In this document: positions 55,485 to 64,000 of the stretch, in pieces
Numbering within the stretch: the first letter of the stretch is position 1
Layout of the letters: the number at the start of each line of letters is the position of its first letter
DNA from: Moraxellaceae bacterium
Lineage (GTDB): Bacteria; Pseudomonadota; Gammaproteobacteria; Pseudomonadales; Moraxellaceae
Direction: 5' to 3'
DNA: 64,000 nucleotides
Assembly (NCBI GenBank): GCA_029237815.1
Contig: JAQZBP010000004.1
Coordinates: forward strand, 93,490 to 157,489
Made by a program: the position numbers and the translations under genes
The notes under the pieces: model-generated
What the model saw: the letters and a program-made list of their open reading frames with translations, nothing else
What the model was told of the DNA's origin: nothing
Database searches by the model: none

Positions 55485-56867
55485 GTGAACAAGGCTGTAC
55501 CCCTTACCGTAAGCGACCTCGCACGTAACCTGTGGGCGGCCTGCCACTTGCTGGCTTTCCGGCGCAGTGCCTTGCGCTGGCTGGCGCCCACGCCGCTCAA
55601 CTTCATCGTCCTCCTCCTGCTCAGCCTTGCCGTCAGTTTCTTCTTCGACTTCACCAGCGAAGGCTGGCCCGGGGCCTGGTCTCCGCCGGGCGTGGCCGTC
55701 TACGTCATTCCGGCCTTCGTCCTGCTGGTGTTCGGCCAGATTCTGGCCAATCGCCATGGTCTCTGGCGCATGGGCCTGGCGCCGGCCAGTGTCTGGCTGT
55801 CCGCCGACATCCTCCTCGGGCTGGCGCAGTCGTTGCTGCTGTATGCGCAGCAGAACAACTGGGTGCCGGCGACCATCGCCGGCTACATTCCGCTGCTGTA
55901 CACCGGTCTCTATGCCTGGCCGATCCTGGCCGTGGTCTTCGTGTTCACCCGTGCCCTCGCCTGGCCCTGGTGGGAGAGGGCGGTGGCCTTTGCCGTATTG
56001 CTGGGTGTCTTCACTGCCTGGAGTCTGACCTTCAGCGACCAGCGGCTCTGGTACTCCACCCAGGCGGAGGAGCCGCTGCCCACGACCTCCCGTCTCGTCG
56101 AGGACGAGATTTGGCAGGCACAGCCCGAGCTGCTGCAGCGTGCCCTGAAGGGGCTGCAGCCGGAGCGACCGGATCGCACGGACTGGTACTTCCTCGGCAT
56201 CGGGGGCGTTTTCTACCAGGGCGTTTTCAAGCAGGAAACCGAGACGGTGCGCGCGCTCTTCGATACGCGCTTCGGCACGTCGGGCCGCTCGCTCGTGCTG
56301 ATCAACAGCGATGACACCGTGGCCAGCCAGCCTATCGCCACGCGCACGACGATCGCCCGTGCGCTCCATGCGATGGCTGCGCATATGGACCGCGACAAGG
56401 ATGTGCTCTTCCTCTTCATCACGTCGCACGGTAGCGAGGAGCATGAGATCGAGCTGAACTACTGGCCCCTGGAGCTGGCCGGCATCACCCCGGAGTGGCT
56501 ACGCAGCACGCTGGACGAGACCGGCATCAAACACCGGGTCATCGTGCTCTCCGCCTGCTTTTCGGGGGGCTTCATTCCGGTGCTGCAGTCCCCGGACACG
56601 CTGGTCATAACGGCTGCGGATGCCACGCGCAGCTCTTTCGGCTGTCTTGATGACGCGGAGATGACCTATTTTGGCCGGGCCTTCTTCGACGAGGCCCTGC
56701 GGCGCAAGCACAGCCTGCGATCCGCTTTCGAGACCGCTCGAGCCTCCATCCAGGAGCGTGAGCAGGCTGAGAACTTCGAGCCCTCCGAGCCGCAATGGTG
56801 GGTGGGGGAGCAGATGCAGGCGGAGCTGCCCGAGATCGAGAAGAGCCTCTTCCCGGGCAGGCCCTGA
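55485..56867 (+). CDS. Membrane-fused C13 family (legumain-like) cysteine peptidase
   Basis: A 460-residue protein with about five or six membrane helices in residues 35-190 (FIVLLLLSLAVSFFF; YVIPAFVLLVFGQIL; AVAFAVLLGVFTAWSL) and a C-terminal caspase-fold C13 domain. The catalytic pair is visible: His315 in FITSHGSEEHE and Cys358 in VLSACFSGGFIPVL. GIGGVFYQGVF and LVLINSDDT match the early part of the fold. The topology would place the peptidase beside the membrane. Substrates are unknown. The start is GTG at 55485 with only a weak ribosome site, so the start is uncertain. Confidence 0.85.
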   Translation: MNKAVPLTVSDLARNLWAACHLLAFRRSALRWLAPTPLNFIVLLLLSLAVSFFFDFTSEGWPGAWSPPGVAVYVIPAFVLLVFGQILANRHGLWRMGLAPASVWLSADILLGLAQSLLLYAQQNNWVPATIAGYIPLLYTGLYAWPILAVVFVFTRALAWPWWERAVAFAVLLGVFTAWSLTFSDQRLWYSTQAEEPLPTTSRLVEDEIWQAQPELLQRALKGLQPERPDRTDWYFLGIGGVFYQGVFKQETETVRALFDTRFGTSGRSLVLINSDDTVASQPIATRTTIARALHAMAAHMDRDKDVLFLFITSHGSEEHEIELNYWPLELAGITPEWLRSTLDETGIKHRVIVLSACFSGGFIPVLQSPDTLVITAADATRSSFGCLDDAEMTYFGRAFFDEALRRKHSLRSAFETARASIQEREQAENFEPSEPQWWVGEQMQAELPEIEKSLFPGRP

Positions 56868-56890
56868 TCGGTTTCGTCATCGCCAAAAGA

Positions 56891-56917
56891 AAAAGGCCGC
56901 CTGAAGGGCGGCCTTTT
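56891..56917. terminator. Bidirectional terminator between the C13 peptidase and DUF4124 genes
   Basis: AAAAGGCCGCC (56891-56901) pairs with GGCGGCCTTTT (56907-56917) around TGAAG. A- and T-runs on both sides suit two convergent genes. Confidence 0.92.
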
Positions 56918-56932
56918 CGTTGGCGCACAGTC

Positions 56933-57439
56933 TTATTCGCAGAAGGCCTTGATCTGGCGCTGGACCTCGTCCTGCTTGGCATTCTTTTCCTCTTCCGAGA
57001 GCACACGGGCTTCGCCGCCGCTACCATCAGACACCCGGATACGAGCGTGTTCCTGCATGGTCTGCAGGTCGGACTGGAGCTTCTTGCAGCGCTCGGCGTA
57101 GCGCTCGGAGCCCTCTTTCGCGTCCTTGGCCTTTTCCTTTTCCTTTTCCTTCGGCTTGTCCTTGTCCTTGCCCTTTCCGGCCGCCTTGTCGTCCTTGCCC
57201 GGCGCTGCAGTGCCACCTGCGGCGGCAGCCGGAGCGGCCTTGGCGGCCTCTTCCTCGGACTGGTAGCGGCTACGGACCTTCACTTCGCTGGCGCCCTTGG
57301 CGGAGCTGGGGGGCGGCTCGGCCGTGTAGTGGGTCACGCCGTGCTCATCCGTCCACTTGTAGAACTTGCTGCCGGCATGGGCGGGAGCAGTGGCGACGAG
57401 TACGGCAAGGCATGCAATCAAGGGGCTTATCGTTTTCAT
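56933..57439 (-). CDS. Periplasmic DUF4124 domain protein with charged linker
   Basis: A 168-residue exported protein. The signal peptide is MKTISPLIACLAVLVATAPAHA, then the DUF4124 motif GSKFYKWTDEHGVTHYTAEPP, then a low-complexity Ala/Gly and Lys/Glu-rich linker (GKDKDKPKEKEKEKAKDAK), then a helical Cys-containing end (YAERCKKLQSDLQTMQEH ... IKAFCE). The function of DUF4124 is unknown; it is thought to be an envelope domain. ATG at 57439; a longer start lacks support. Confidence 0.82.
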   Translation of the reverse strand: MKTISPLIACLAVLVATAPAHAGSKFYKWTDEHGVTHYTAEPPPSSAKGASEVKVRSRYQSEEEAAKAAPAAAAGGTAAPGKDDKAAGKGKDKDKPKEKEKEKAKDAKEGSERYAERCKKLQSDLQTMQEHARIRVSDGSGGEARVLSEEEKNAKQDEVQRQIKAFCE

Positions 57440-57469
57440 TATGAGGTCACCGGTAAAGCAGTTTTCGCG

Positions 57470-57498
57470 ACTATAGCGGGGTAGGCAGGGCTTGGTAA
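57470..57498 (-). promoter_or_regulatory. Promoter of the DUF4124 gene
   Basis: On the minus strand TTACCA (57493-57498) and TATAGT (57470-57475) are separated by 17 bases, about 30 bases before the start codon at 57439. Confidence 0.6.
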
Positions 57499-57764
57499 GG
57501 GTATGGATGGGAGATTGCCTACAACTTGACATTTTGCGGTGCTGTCGAAAAAATCGCCGCTCCCGATGTGGGTGTCAGGACGGTGGTCACCCTCCACCGA
57601 GCTGACGCCAGGGCTAGTGCCCTGCCCGGAACGGCCAACCGCCGCGTCCGTACCACCTGTAAAGCATCGCCCCTGGCAAGCGGCGGCGGTGCCCGCGCGA
57701 CCGAACCCGGTCAGTGCGGCAGGTATGGCAGACCCCATCATGCGCCATCCGGCGCACCTCCTCG

Positions 57765-57773
57765 TGCTAGAAT
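57765..57773 (+). promoter_or_regulatory. Extended -10 promoter of ilvB
   Basis: TGC-TAGAAT (TG at 57765-57766, hexamer 57768-57773) is an extended -10 element with a GC-rich downstream stretch, giving a leader of about 50 bases. A second possible promoter with a perfect TTGACA lies at 57526-57531, but its -10 is poor. Confidence 0.5.
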
Positions 57774-57831
57774 GCGCCCCCCACGCCAGGCCGGTCTTTG
57801 CGTGGCTTTGCGCTTTTTCAAGGGTGAATCT

Positions 57832-59550
57832 GTGGAACAGTTATCTGGTGGTGAAATGCTCATCCGTGCCCTCGCCGACGAAGGCGTGGAGTACGTGTTC
57901 GGCTATCCCGGCGGCGCCGTGCTGCATATCTACGACGCCATCTTCAAGCAGGACAAGGTCAAGCACATCCTGGTCCGTCACGAGCAGGCCGCCGGCCATG
58001 CCGCCGACGGATATGCCCGCGCCACCGGCAAGGTCGGCGTCGTCCTCGCGACCTCGGGCCCCGGTGCAACGAATACCGTCACGGCCATCGCCACGGCCTA
58101 CATGGATTCCATTCCCATGGTGGTCATCTCCGGCCAGGTGCCCTCGCACCTGATCGGCGAGGATGCTTTCCAGGAAACCGACATGATCGGCGTGTCGCGC
58201 CCGATCGTTAAGCACAGCTTTCAGGTGCGCAAGGCCGAAGACATCCCCGTCATGGTGAAGAAGGCGTTCTATATCGCCGCCACCGGTCGTCCGGGTCCTG
58301 TTGTGATCGACATTCCCAAGGACTGCACGCTTCCCGCCGAAAAGTTCCCCTACGAATATCCGGCCAAGGTGAAGCTGCGTTCTTACAACCCGCCTGGTCG
58401 CGGCCATGCCGGCCAGATCAAGAAGGCGGTGGATGAACTCGTTGCTGCCAAGCGCCCGGTCATCTACGCCGGCGGCGGCGTGGTGCAGGGCAACGCTTCT
58501 GCGCAGCTCACCGAGCTGGCGCACAAGCTCAACTATCCGGTGACCAATACCCTGATGGGCCTCGGCGCCTTTCCCGGCTCCGATCGCCAGTTCCTCGGCA
58601 TGCTTGGTATGCACGGCACTTACGAAGCCAACATGGTCATGCACCACTGCGACCTGATCCTCGCCGTGGGCGCGCGCTTCGACGACCGTGTCACCAATAA
58701 CGTGAAAAAGTTCTGCCCCAACGCCCGCATCATTCACATCGATATCGATCCGGCCTCCATTTCCAAGACCATCATGGCCGATGTTCCCATCGTGGGCGCG
58801 GTCGAGCCGGTGTTGACGGAAATGCTGGCACAGCTGCCGACGGCCGCCAAGCCGGATGCCGACGCCCTTGCCGGCTGGTGGAAGCAGATCGAAGAGTGGC
58901 GCGCCTACCATGGCCTGCGTTACGAGCCGGCCAAGCCCGGCGAGATGAAGCCGCAGCAAGTGGTGGAGATGCTTTACAAGGTGACCGAGGGCAGGGCCAT
59001 CGTCACGTCCGACGTGGGCCAGCACCAGATGTTCGCCGCGCTCTACTACAAGTACGACCGTCCCCGTCAGTGGCTCAATTCCGGCGGCCTAGGCACCATG
59101 GGCTTCGGCCTGCCGGCGGCCATGGGCGCGCTCTTCGCCTTCCCGGAAGAGACCGTGGTCTGCGTCACCGGCGAAGCCTCCATCCAGATGAATATCCAGG
59201 AGCTCTCCACCTGCATGCAGTACGGCCTGCCGGTGAAGATCCTTAACATCAACAACCGCTCGCTCGGCATGGTGAAGCAGTGGCAGGACATGCAGTACGA
59301 AGGGCGTCATTCGCATTCGTACATGGACTCGCTGCCCGACTTCGTAAAGCTGGCTGAGGCTTATGGCCACGTCGGCTTCAAGATCACCGACCCGGCGCAG
59401 CTCGAAAGCAAGATGCGTGAAGCGATGGCGATGAAGGACAAGCTGGTTTTCCTCGATGTGTATGTGGATCCCTCCGAGCATGTGTACCCGATGCAGCTCG
59501 CCGGTGGATCCATGCGGGATATGTGGCTGTCCAAGTCGGAGCGTACGTAA
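57832..59550 (+). CDS. ilvB: Acetolactate synthase large (catalytic) subunit
   Basis: A ThDP- and FAD-dependent enzyme that condenses pyruvate (or pyruvate with 2-oxobutyrate) in branched-chain amino acid synthesis. The 572 residues have [22 protein letters not shown], the catalytic Glu in [16 protein letters not shown], and the C-terminal ThDP domain. The usual GDG/GEG of the metal-binding motif reads [19 protein letters not shown] here. Close pairing with ilvH indicates the IlvI/IlvH type. GTG at 57832 is preceded by AAGGGTGA; the upstream extension lacks family similarity. Confidence 0.95.
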   Translation: MEQLSGGEMLIRALADEGVEYVFGYPGGAVLHIYDAIFKQDKVKHILVRHEQAAGHAADGYARATGKVGVVLATSGPGATNTVTAIATAYMDSIPMVVISGQVPSHLIGEDAFQETDMIGVSRPIVKHSFQVRKAEDIPVMVKKAFYIAATGRPGPVVIDIPKDCTLPAEKFPYEYPAKVKLRSYNPPGRGHAGQIKKAVDELVAAKRPVIYAGGGVVQGNASAQLTELAHKLNYPVTNTLMGLGAFPGSDRQFLGMLGMHGTYEANMVMHHCDLILAVGARFDDRVTNNVKKFCPNARIIHIDIDPASISKTIMADVPIVGAVEPVLTEMLAQLPTAAKPDADALAGWWKQIEEWRAYHGLRYEPAKPGEMKPQQVVEMLYKVTEGRAIVTSDVGQHQMFAALYYKYDRPRQWLNSGGLGTMGFGLPAAMGALFAFPEETVVCVTGEASIQMNIQELSTCMQYGLPVKILNINNRSLGMVKQWQDMQYEGRHSHSYMDSLPDFVKLAEAYGHVGFKITDPAQLESKMREAMAMKDKLVFLDVYVDPSEHVYPMQLAGGSMRDMWLSKSERT

Positions 59551-59552
59551 TC

Positions 59553-60044
59553 ATGCGCCGTATCATTTCTGTTTTGATGGAAAACGAACCCGGCGCGCTG
59601 TCCCGCCTGGTGGGTCTCTTCTCCCAGCGTGGCTACAACATCGACTCGCTGACCGTGGCGCCAACCGATGACCCGACGCTGTCGCGCCTTACGCTCACCA
59701 CCTTCGGTGATGAGCACAAGATCGAGCAGGTGACCAAGCAGCTGAACAAGCTGGTGGAAGTGGTAAAGGTCGTGGACCTGACCGAAGGCGGCCACATCGA
59801 GCGCGAGCTCATGCTGGTCAAGGTCAAGGCCACCGGCGCGGCGCGTGCGGAAATCAAGCGCACCGCCGACATCTTCCGCGGCCAGATCGTCGATGTGACC
59901 CCGAGCATCTACACGATCCAGCTCACCGGCGCGAGTGACAAGCTCGACGCATTCGTCCAGGCCCTGAGCGAGAACGCCATCCTGGAAGTGGTGCGCACCG
60001 GTGTCTGCGGCATCGCCCGCGGTGAAAAGGTTCTGAGTGTTTAA
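59553..60044 (+). CDS. ilvH: Acetolactate synthase small (regulatory) subunit
   Basis: Activates the large subunit and gives valine feedback inhibition. The 163 residues start MRRIISVLMENEPGALSRLVGLFSQRGYNID, the ACT domain that binds valine, followed by the C-terminal domain (RELMLVKVKATG ... TGVCGIARGEKVLSV). ATG at 59553 lies two bases after the ilvB stop. Confidence 0.97.
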   Translation: MRRIISVLMENEPGALSRLVGLFSQRGYNIDSLTVAPTDDPTLSRLTLTTFGDEHKIEQVTKQLNKLVEVVKVVDLTEGGHIERELMLVKVKATGAARAEIKRTADIFRGQIVDVTPSIYTIQLTGASDKLDAFVQALSENAILEVVRTGVCGIARGEKVLSV

Positions 60045-60051
60045 CGCCTGA

Positions 60052-61167
<1,116 letters not shown>

Positions 61168-61204
61168 TCCCCTGCCGCCCCATGTGGTGGCGAGTGATCC
61201 CCCT

Positions 61205-61232
61205 GAATAACGCGGCCCCGGCCGCGTTATTC
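61205..61232 (+). terminator. Terminator-like palindrome after ilvC
   Basis: GAATAACGCGGCC and GGCCGCGTTATTC form a 13-pair stem with a two-base loop. The T-run after it is short (ATTTC), so termination may be partial and allow some pssA transcription. Confidence 0.7.
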
Positions 61233-61323
61233 ATTTCAGGTGGCCTGCGCCACCCCGTCTCGGATGGTCAAGAAGGCCGGCGCTGACTATCATCCCGTCA
61301 CCGCCAGGCGAAGAGAGCAGGAC

Positions 61324-62151
61324 ATGCATACCCCCCAGAACGATCGGGATACGGAACAGGAAGACCACGACGGCATCACCTTCGAGGTAGTCGAGGAAGA
61401 GCGGGACGAAGGCGGCCGGTGGGTTCGCAACAGGGGCATTTACCTGTTGCCCAACCTGTTCACGACAGCAGCCCTGTTCTCCGGTTTCTACGCCATCATC
61501 GCCGCCATGAATGGCCGCTTCGAAGCCGCCGCGATTGCCATCTTCGTGGCCGCGCTCTTTGATGGCATGGATGGGCGTGTCGCCCGTATGACCAATACCC
61601 AGAGCGCTTTCGGTGCAGAGTACGATTCGCTCTCCGACATGGTGTCGTTCGGGGTCGCCCCGGCGCTCGTCGTTTTCAGCTGGAGCCTGCAGTCGCTCGG
61701 CAAGATGGGCTGGATCTGCGCTTTTATCTATGCGGTAGCCGCGGCCTTCCGCTTGGCACGCTTCAATGTGCAGATCAACGTCGTCGACAAGCGCTACTTC
61801 ATCGGGCTTGCTAGTCCGTTGGCTGCGGCCATCATCGCCAGCATGGTATGGGCCGGATTTGACAACCGAATCGCCGGTCGCGAGCACGAGCTGGCGATAG
61901 CAGTGGCAGTCATTACCGTTGTGACGGCATTTCTTATGGTGAGTAATTTCCGTTACTACAGTTTCAAGGAGCTGGATCGTTCACGAGTTCCGTTTGCGGT
62001 CATGCTTCCGGTGGTGCTGGTGCTGGGCATCATCAACTACGATCTGCCCATTGGTCTTATGACCGTGTCGCTTGTTTATGCCCTGTCCGGACCTGTTGCG
62101 ACCATCTGGGCACGGCGGAGGCTGACGGGGACCCCTGCCGCTCACAGCTAG
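61324..62151 (+). CDS. pssA: CDP-diacylglycerol-serine O-phosphatidyltransferase
   Basis: Makes phosphatidylserine in the membrane, the precursor of phosphatidylethanolamine. The 275 residues have an acidic N-terminal tail, several helices and the CDP-alcohol phosphotransferase signature DGMDGRVARMTNTQSAFGAE followed by YDSLSD. This is the integral-membrane type II enzyme, not the E. coli phospholipase D-like form. ATG at 61324 follows AGCAGGAC. The ilvC-pssA neighbourhood is common in proteobacteria. Confidence 0.94.
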   Translation: MHTPQNDRDTEQEDHDGITFEVVEEERDEGGRWVRNRGIYLLPNLFTTAALFSGFYAIIAAMNGRFEAAAIAIFVAALFDGMDGRVARMTNTQSAFGAEYDSLSDMVSFGVAPALVVFSWSLQSLGKMGWICAFIYAVAAAFRLARFNVQINVVDKRYFIGLASPLAAAIIASMVWAGFDNRIAGREHELAIAVAVITVVTAFLMVSNFRYYSFKELDRSRVPFAVMLPVVLVLGIINYDLPIGLMTVSLVYALSGPVATIWARRRLTGTPAAHS

Positions 62152-62178
62152 CCCGGTCCCGCGACGAGGAGGGAAGTC

Positions 62179-63186
62179 ATGCTGATACGCCACCGTACTC
62201 CAATGGATTTGCTTTCCAGCGAAATCACCTCCAAAACGGTCTATCAGCAGAGACGCGAGTTCCTTAAAGCCGCTGGCCTGTATGGCGCAGCGGCTTTTTT
62301 TTCGCCGCATGTGCAAGCCGCAGCCGCCACGGCTTATGAGCCCGTGCCGGACCGGAGTGCCATGCCACGCTTCCTGAAGGAGAAGCTCGCTGCGCGTCGT
62401 GTTGCGACGCGCCCATTTCCCGAGGAGTTGACGCCGTACGATGCGGTCAGCACCTATAACAATTTCTATGAGTTCGGCCTGGAAAAGGACGATCCTGCTC
62501 AAAATGCAGGGAACATGCGCCTTGATCCATGGTCCGTAAGGGTGGACGGACTCTGCGAGAAGCCCGGCCTCTACACGCTTGAGGACATCCTGCGACCTCA
62601 TACCCTCGAGGATCGAATCTATCGGCTGCGTTGTGTCGAAGCTTGGTCCATGGTGGTGCCTTGGCTCGGGTTTCCATTGGCGGATCTGGTTCGGCGCTTC
62701 CAACCCGGATCGAATGCCCGCTACGTAGAGTTCACGACGTTGCATGACTCCGCGCAAATGCCGGGTCAGCGCTCCTCCGGCCTGCCCTGGCCCTATGTCG
62801 AGGGTCTGCGTCTTGATGAAGCAATGCATCCTCTTGCGATGCTGGCGGTTGGTGTGTACGGCCGGTCCCTGCCTCCACAGAATGGCGCGCCGCTTCGCCT
62901 TGTCATTCCATGGAAGTATGGCTTCAAGAGCATCAAGTCCATTGTCCGTATCCGCTTCACGGAGACCCTGCCGGGCACGACCTGGGCGCGTATTGCTCCG
63001 TCCGAATATGGCTTCTATGCCAATGTAAATCCTGCGGTAGACCATCCACGCTGGACGCAGAAGCGCGAAAGACGGCTTCCAGGCGGCCTATTTACCCCGA
63101 ACTGGAGGGAAACCCAGATGTTCAATGGCTATGCCAGGGAGGTCGCCAGCTTATATCGTGGAATGGATCTGAAGAGGCACTTTTGA
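62179..63186 (+). CDS. msrP: Periplasmic methionine sulfoxide reductase catalytic subunit MsrP (YedY)
   Basis: A molybdenum-cofactor enzyme that repairs oxidised methionine in periplasmic proteins. The 335 residues begin with a Tat signal ([19 protein letters not shown]). The molybdenum-ligand Cys is in [15 protein letters not shown]. Other conserved segments are [16 protein letters not shown] and [19 protein letters not shown] at 62179 follows GGAGGGAAGTC. The stop overlaps the msrQ start. Confidence 0.96.
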   Translation: MLIRHRTPMDLLSSEITSKTVYQQRREFLKAAGLYGAAAFFSPHVQAAAATAYEPVPDRSAMPRFLKEKLAARRVATRPFPEELTPYDAVSTYNNFYEFGLEKDDPAQNAGNMRLDPWSVRVDGLCEKPGLYTLEDILRPHTLEDRIYRLRCVEAWSMVVPWLGFPLADLVRRFQPGSNARYVEFTTLHDSAQMPGQRSSGLPWPYVEGLRLDEAMHPLAMLAVGVYGRSLPPQNGAPLRLVIPWKYGFKSIKSIVRIRFTETLPGTTWARIAPSEYGFYANVNPAVDHPRWTQKRERRLPGGLFTPNWRETQMFNGYAREVASLYRGMDLKRHF

Positions 63187-63794
63187 AGCCCGGATTACCC
63201 TTGAGCCGGGATTGGCGCAGTAAGCTGTTGTTTCTGCTGGGGCTGATGCTTCCGCTGGCTTGGGTGATTTGGAGTGGAGCGAGTAACCGGTTGGGGCCGG
63301 ATCCTGCCAAGGCGCTGGTAGATTTTTTCGGCCTCTGGGCCTTCCATATCCTACTGCTATGCCTTGCCATGACGCCCCTCCGGCTACTGACGGGAAAGTC
63401 GTTCTGGATCCGGTACCGTCGCATGCTCGGTCTCGCGGCGTTCTTCTATGCCCTGCTGCACATCTGTAGCTACGTACTCTTGCTTTATGGAGGGGGCTGG
63501 GCAGAGGTCTGGGGTGAGCTGTTGAGGCGGCCCTACGTGGTTGTCGGGGCTAGCGCATTCCTATGCCTGCTGCCCCTCGCTCTGACCTCGACGAGGAGCT
63601 GGCAGCGACGCCTAGGCAGGCGCTGGGTGATGCTGCATCGTTTAGTGTATCCAGGTGCGCTGCTTGTCTTGCTGCATTTCGCCTGGGTCAAAAAGTTAGG
63701 ATTCCTAGCTGTCTGGCCCTATGTGCTGCTGCTCTTCGTACTGCTGTTTGTACGTCTTTTCGCCTATCTCAGAAATGCATCGTTTAAAAACTGA
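63183..63794 (+). CDS. msrQ: Heme-containing membrane subunit MsrQ (YedZ)
   Basis: Passes electrons from the quinone pool to MsrP. The 203 residues have about six helices of the ferric reductase-like fold, with heme-ligand candidates in [50 protein letters not shown] use TTG at 63183: GAAGAGG lies five bases before it, and it overlaps the msrP stop (TTGA). No in-frame ATG fits better. Confidence 0.92.
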   Translation: MKPGLPLSRDWRSKLLFLLGLMLPLAWVIWSGASNRLGPDPAKALVDFFGLWAFHILLLCLAMTPLRLLTGKSFWIRYRRMLGLAAFFYALLHICSYVLLLYGGGWAEVWGELLRRPYVVVGASAFLCLLPLALTSTRSWQRRLGRRWVMLHRLVYPGALLVLLHFAWVKKLGFLAVWPYVLLLFVLLFVRLFAYLRNASFKN

Positions 63795-63840
63795 AATTTT
63801 TTCAGAATCCCGTTGACGCATTCGTTTGGCTCCCTATAAT
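63783..63840 (+). promoter_or_regulatory. rRNA operon promoter P1 with upstream AT-rich element
   Basis: TTGACG (63813-63818) and a perfect TATAAT (63835-63840) are spaced by 16 bases, followed by GCGGCCTCCC, a GC-rich discriminator. Bases 63783-63808 are A/T-rich (TTTAAAAACTGAAATTTTTTCAG), resembling an UP element that binds the RNA polymerase alpha subunit. Confidence 0.85.
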
Positions 63841-63902
63841 GCGGCCTCCCAACGCAGATGGCGACGGTAAGAAGTGCAGCTAAAGCACTGAAATATCGGC
63901 AA

Positions 63903-63938
63903 AAAAAGTGTTGACACCCTGAGGTATCGCTGTAGAAT
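63903..63938 (+). promoter_or_regulatory. rRNA operon promoter P2
   Basis: A perfect TTGACA (63911-63916) and TAGAAT (63933-63938) are 16 bases apart, followed by GCGCGCCTC. An A-run lies just before the -35. Tandem strong promoters 98 bases apart are the usual layout before rrn operons. Confidence 0.85.
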
Positions 63939-63983
63939 GCGCGCCTCTTGAGTGAGACGGTAGTAGCGACGAGCGCTGCCGAG

Positions 63984-64000
63984 ATCTTTAACAGTTTGAC
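63984..64000 (+). promoter_or_regulatory. rRNA leader boxA; 16S rRNA expected beyond the edge
   Basis: ATCTTTAACAGTTTGA resembles the boxA antitermination region before 16S genes (E. coli GCTCTTTAACAATTTA). The window ends inside the leader, so no mature rRNA is present. Confidence 0.75.

Larger units (their letters stand above)
57440..57831. other. Divergent intergenic region between DUF4124 gene and ilvB
   Basis: The 392 bases hold promoters for both directions and small hairpins: CAGGGC-TAGT-GCCCTG at 57609-57624 and CCACGC/GCGTGG at 57781-57805. No small ORF rich in Leu, Ile and Val codons is visible, so classic attenuation is not supported. Confidence 0.5.

Noticed and set aside
57560..57831. 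Attenuation leader peptide before ilvB
   Set aside because: No short frame with clustered Leu, Ile and Val codons and no terminator/antiterminator pair with a T-run was found.

Overview
The window is GC-rich, densely coding chromosomal DNA from a gammaproteobacterium. The evidence is gene order: rplU-rpmA-obgE-proB with ispB divergent; rpsT/murJ-ribF-ileS-lspA-fkpB-ispH followed by the type IV minor-pilin cluster and pilSR; bamD/rluD...pgeF-clpB; and ilvB-ilvH-ilvC-pssA. Similar neighbourhoods occur in Pseudomonas, Xanthomonadales and Nevskiales-type bacteria. A placement near the last two is only a guess. I see no prophage, insertion sequence, CRISPR array or plasmid gene. Almost all of it is core genome with a few accessory insertions.

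Layout. 0-2 kb: rhlB RNA helicase translationally coupled to glpE rhodanese. 2-6.5 kb: acetate uptake and activation (DUF485-actP-acs), ending in a terminator shared with a convergent Gcr-family membrane protein. 8.6 kb: tRNA-Pro(CGG). 8.8-13.2 kb: ispB, then rplU-rpmA with a structured leader, obgE and proB, followed by an LpxR-like lipid A deacylase and an EamA exporter. 15-24 kb: rpsT, rsuA, murJ, ribF-ileS-lspA-fkpB-ispH. 24-36.9 kb: type IV pilus region, with fimT-pilV-pilW-pilX-pilY1, a second FimT-like pseudopilin, pilE, thiO, pilR, pilS and a small Cys-rich protein. 37-40.3 kb: nadE, a hemerythrin protein and bamD. 40.4-54.9 kb: rluD, then an alpha-2-macroglobulin/pbpC/saccharopine-dehydrogenase-like block, then pgeF, an unknown small gene and clpB with a sigma-32-type promoter. 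55-57.4 kb: an OsmC protein, a membrane-fused C13 (legumain-like) peptidase and a DUF4124 protein. 57.8-63.8 kb: ilvB-ilvH-ilvC, pssA and the periplasmic methionine-sulfoxide reductase pair msrP-msrQ. The last 200 bases hold two strong tandem promoters and a boxA typical of a ribosomal RNA operon, so 16S rRNA should start just beyond the right edge.

Several genes concern the cell envelope: lipid A trimming (LpxR-like), lipid II flipping (MurJ), outer-membrane assembly (BamD), periplasmic protease trapping beside peptidoglycan repair (macroglobulin + PbpC), oxidised periplasmic protein repair (MsrPQ) and type IV pili. I found no clear new multi-gene system. The most distinctive items are: a PilY1 whose VWA-like domain has an eroded metal site and is interrupted by two copies of a repeated beta-type domain; EF-hand-like calcium loops in both PilY1 and the neighbouring FimT-like protein; a large alpha-2-macroglobulin with a tandemly duplicated N-terminal module and no lipobox, placed between rluD and pgeF; and the membrane C13 peptidase. 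Start codons were chosen from Shine-Dalgarno spacing, family length and overlaps, and several are GTG or TTG.
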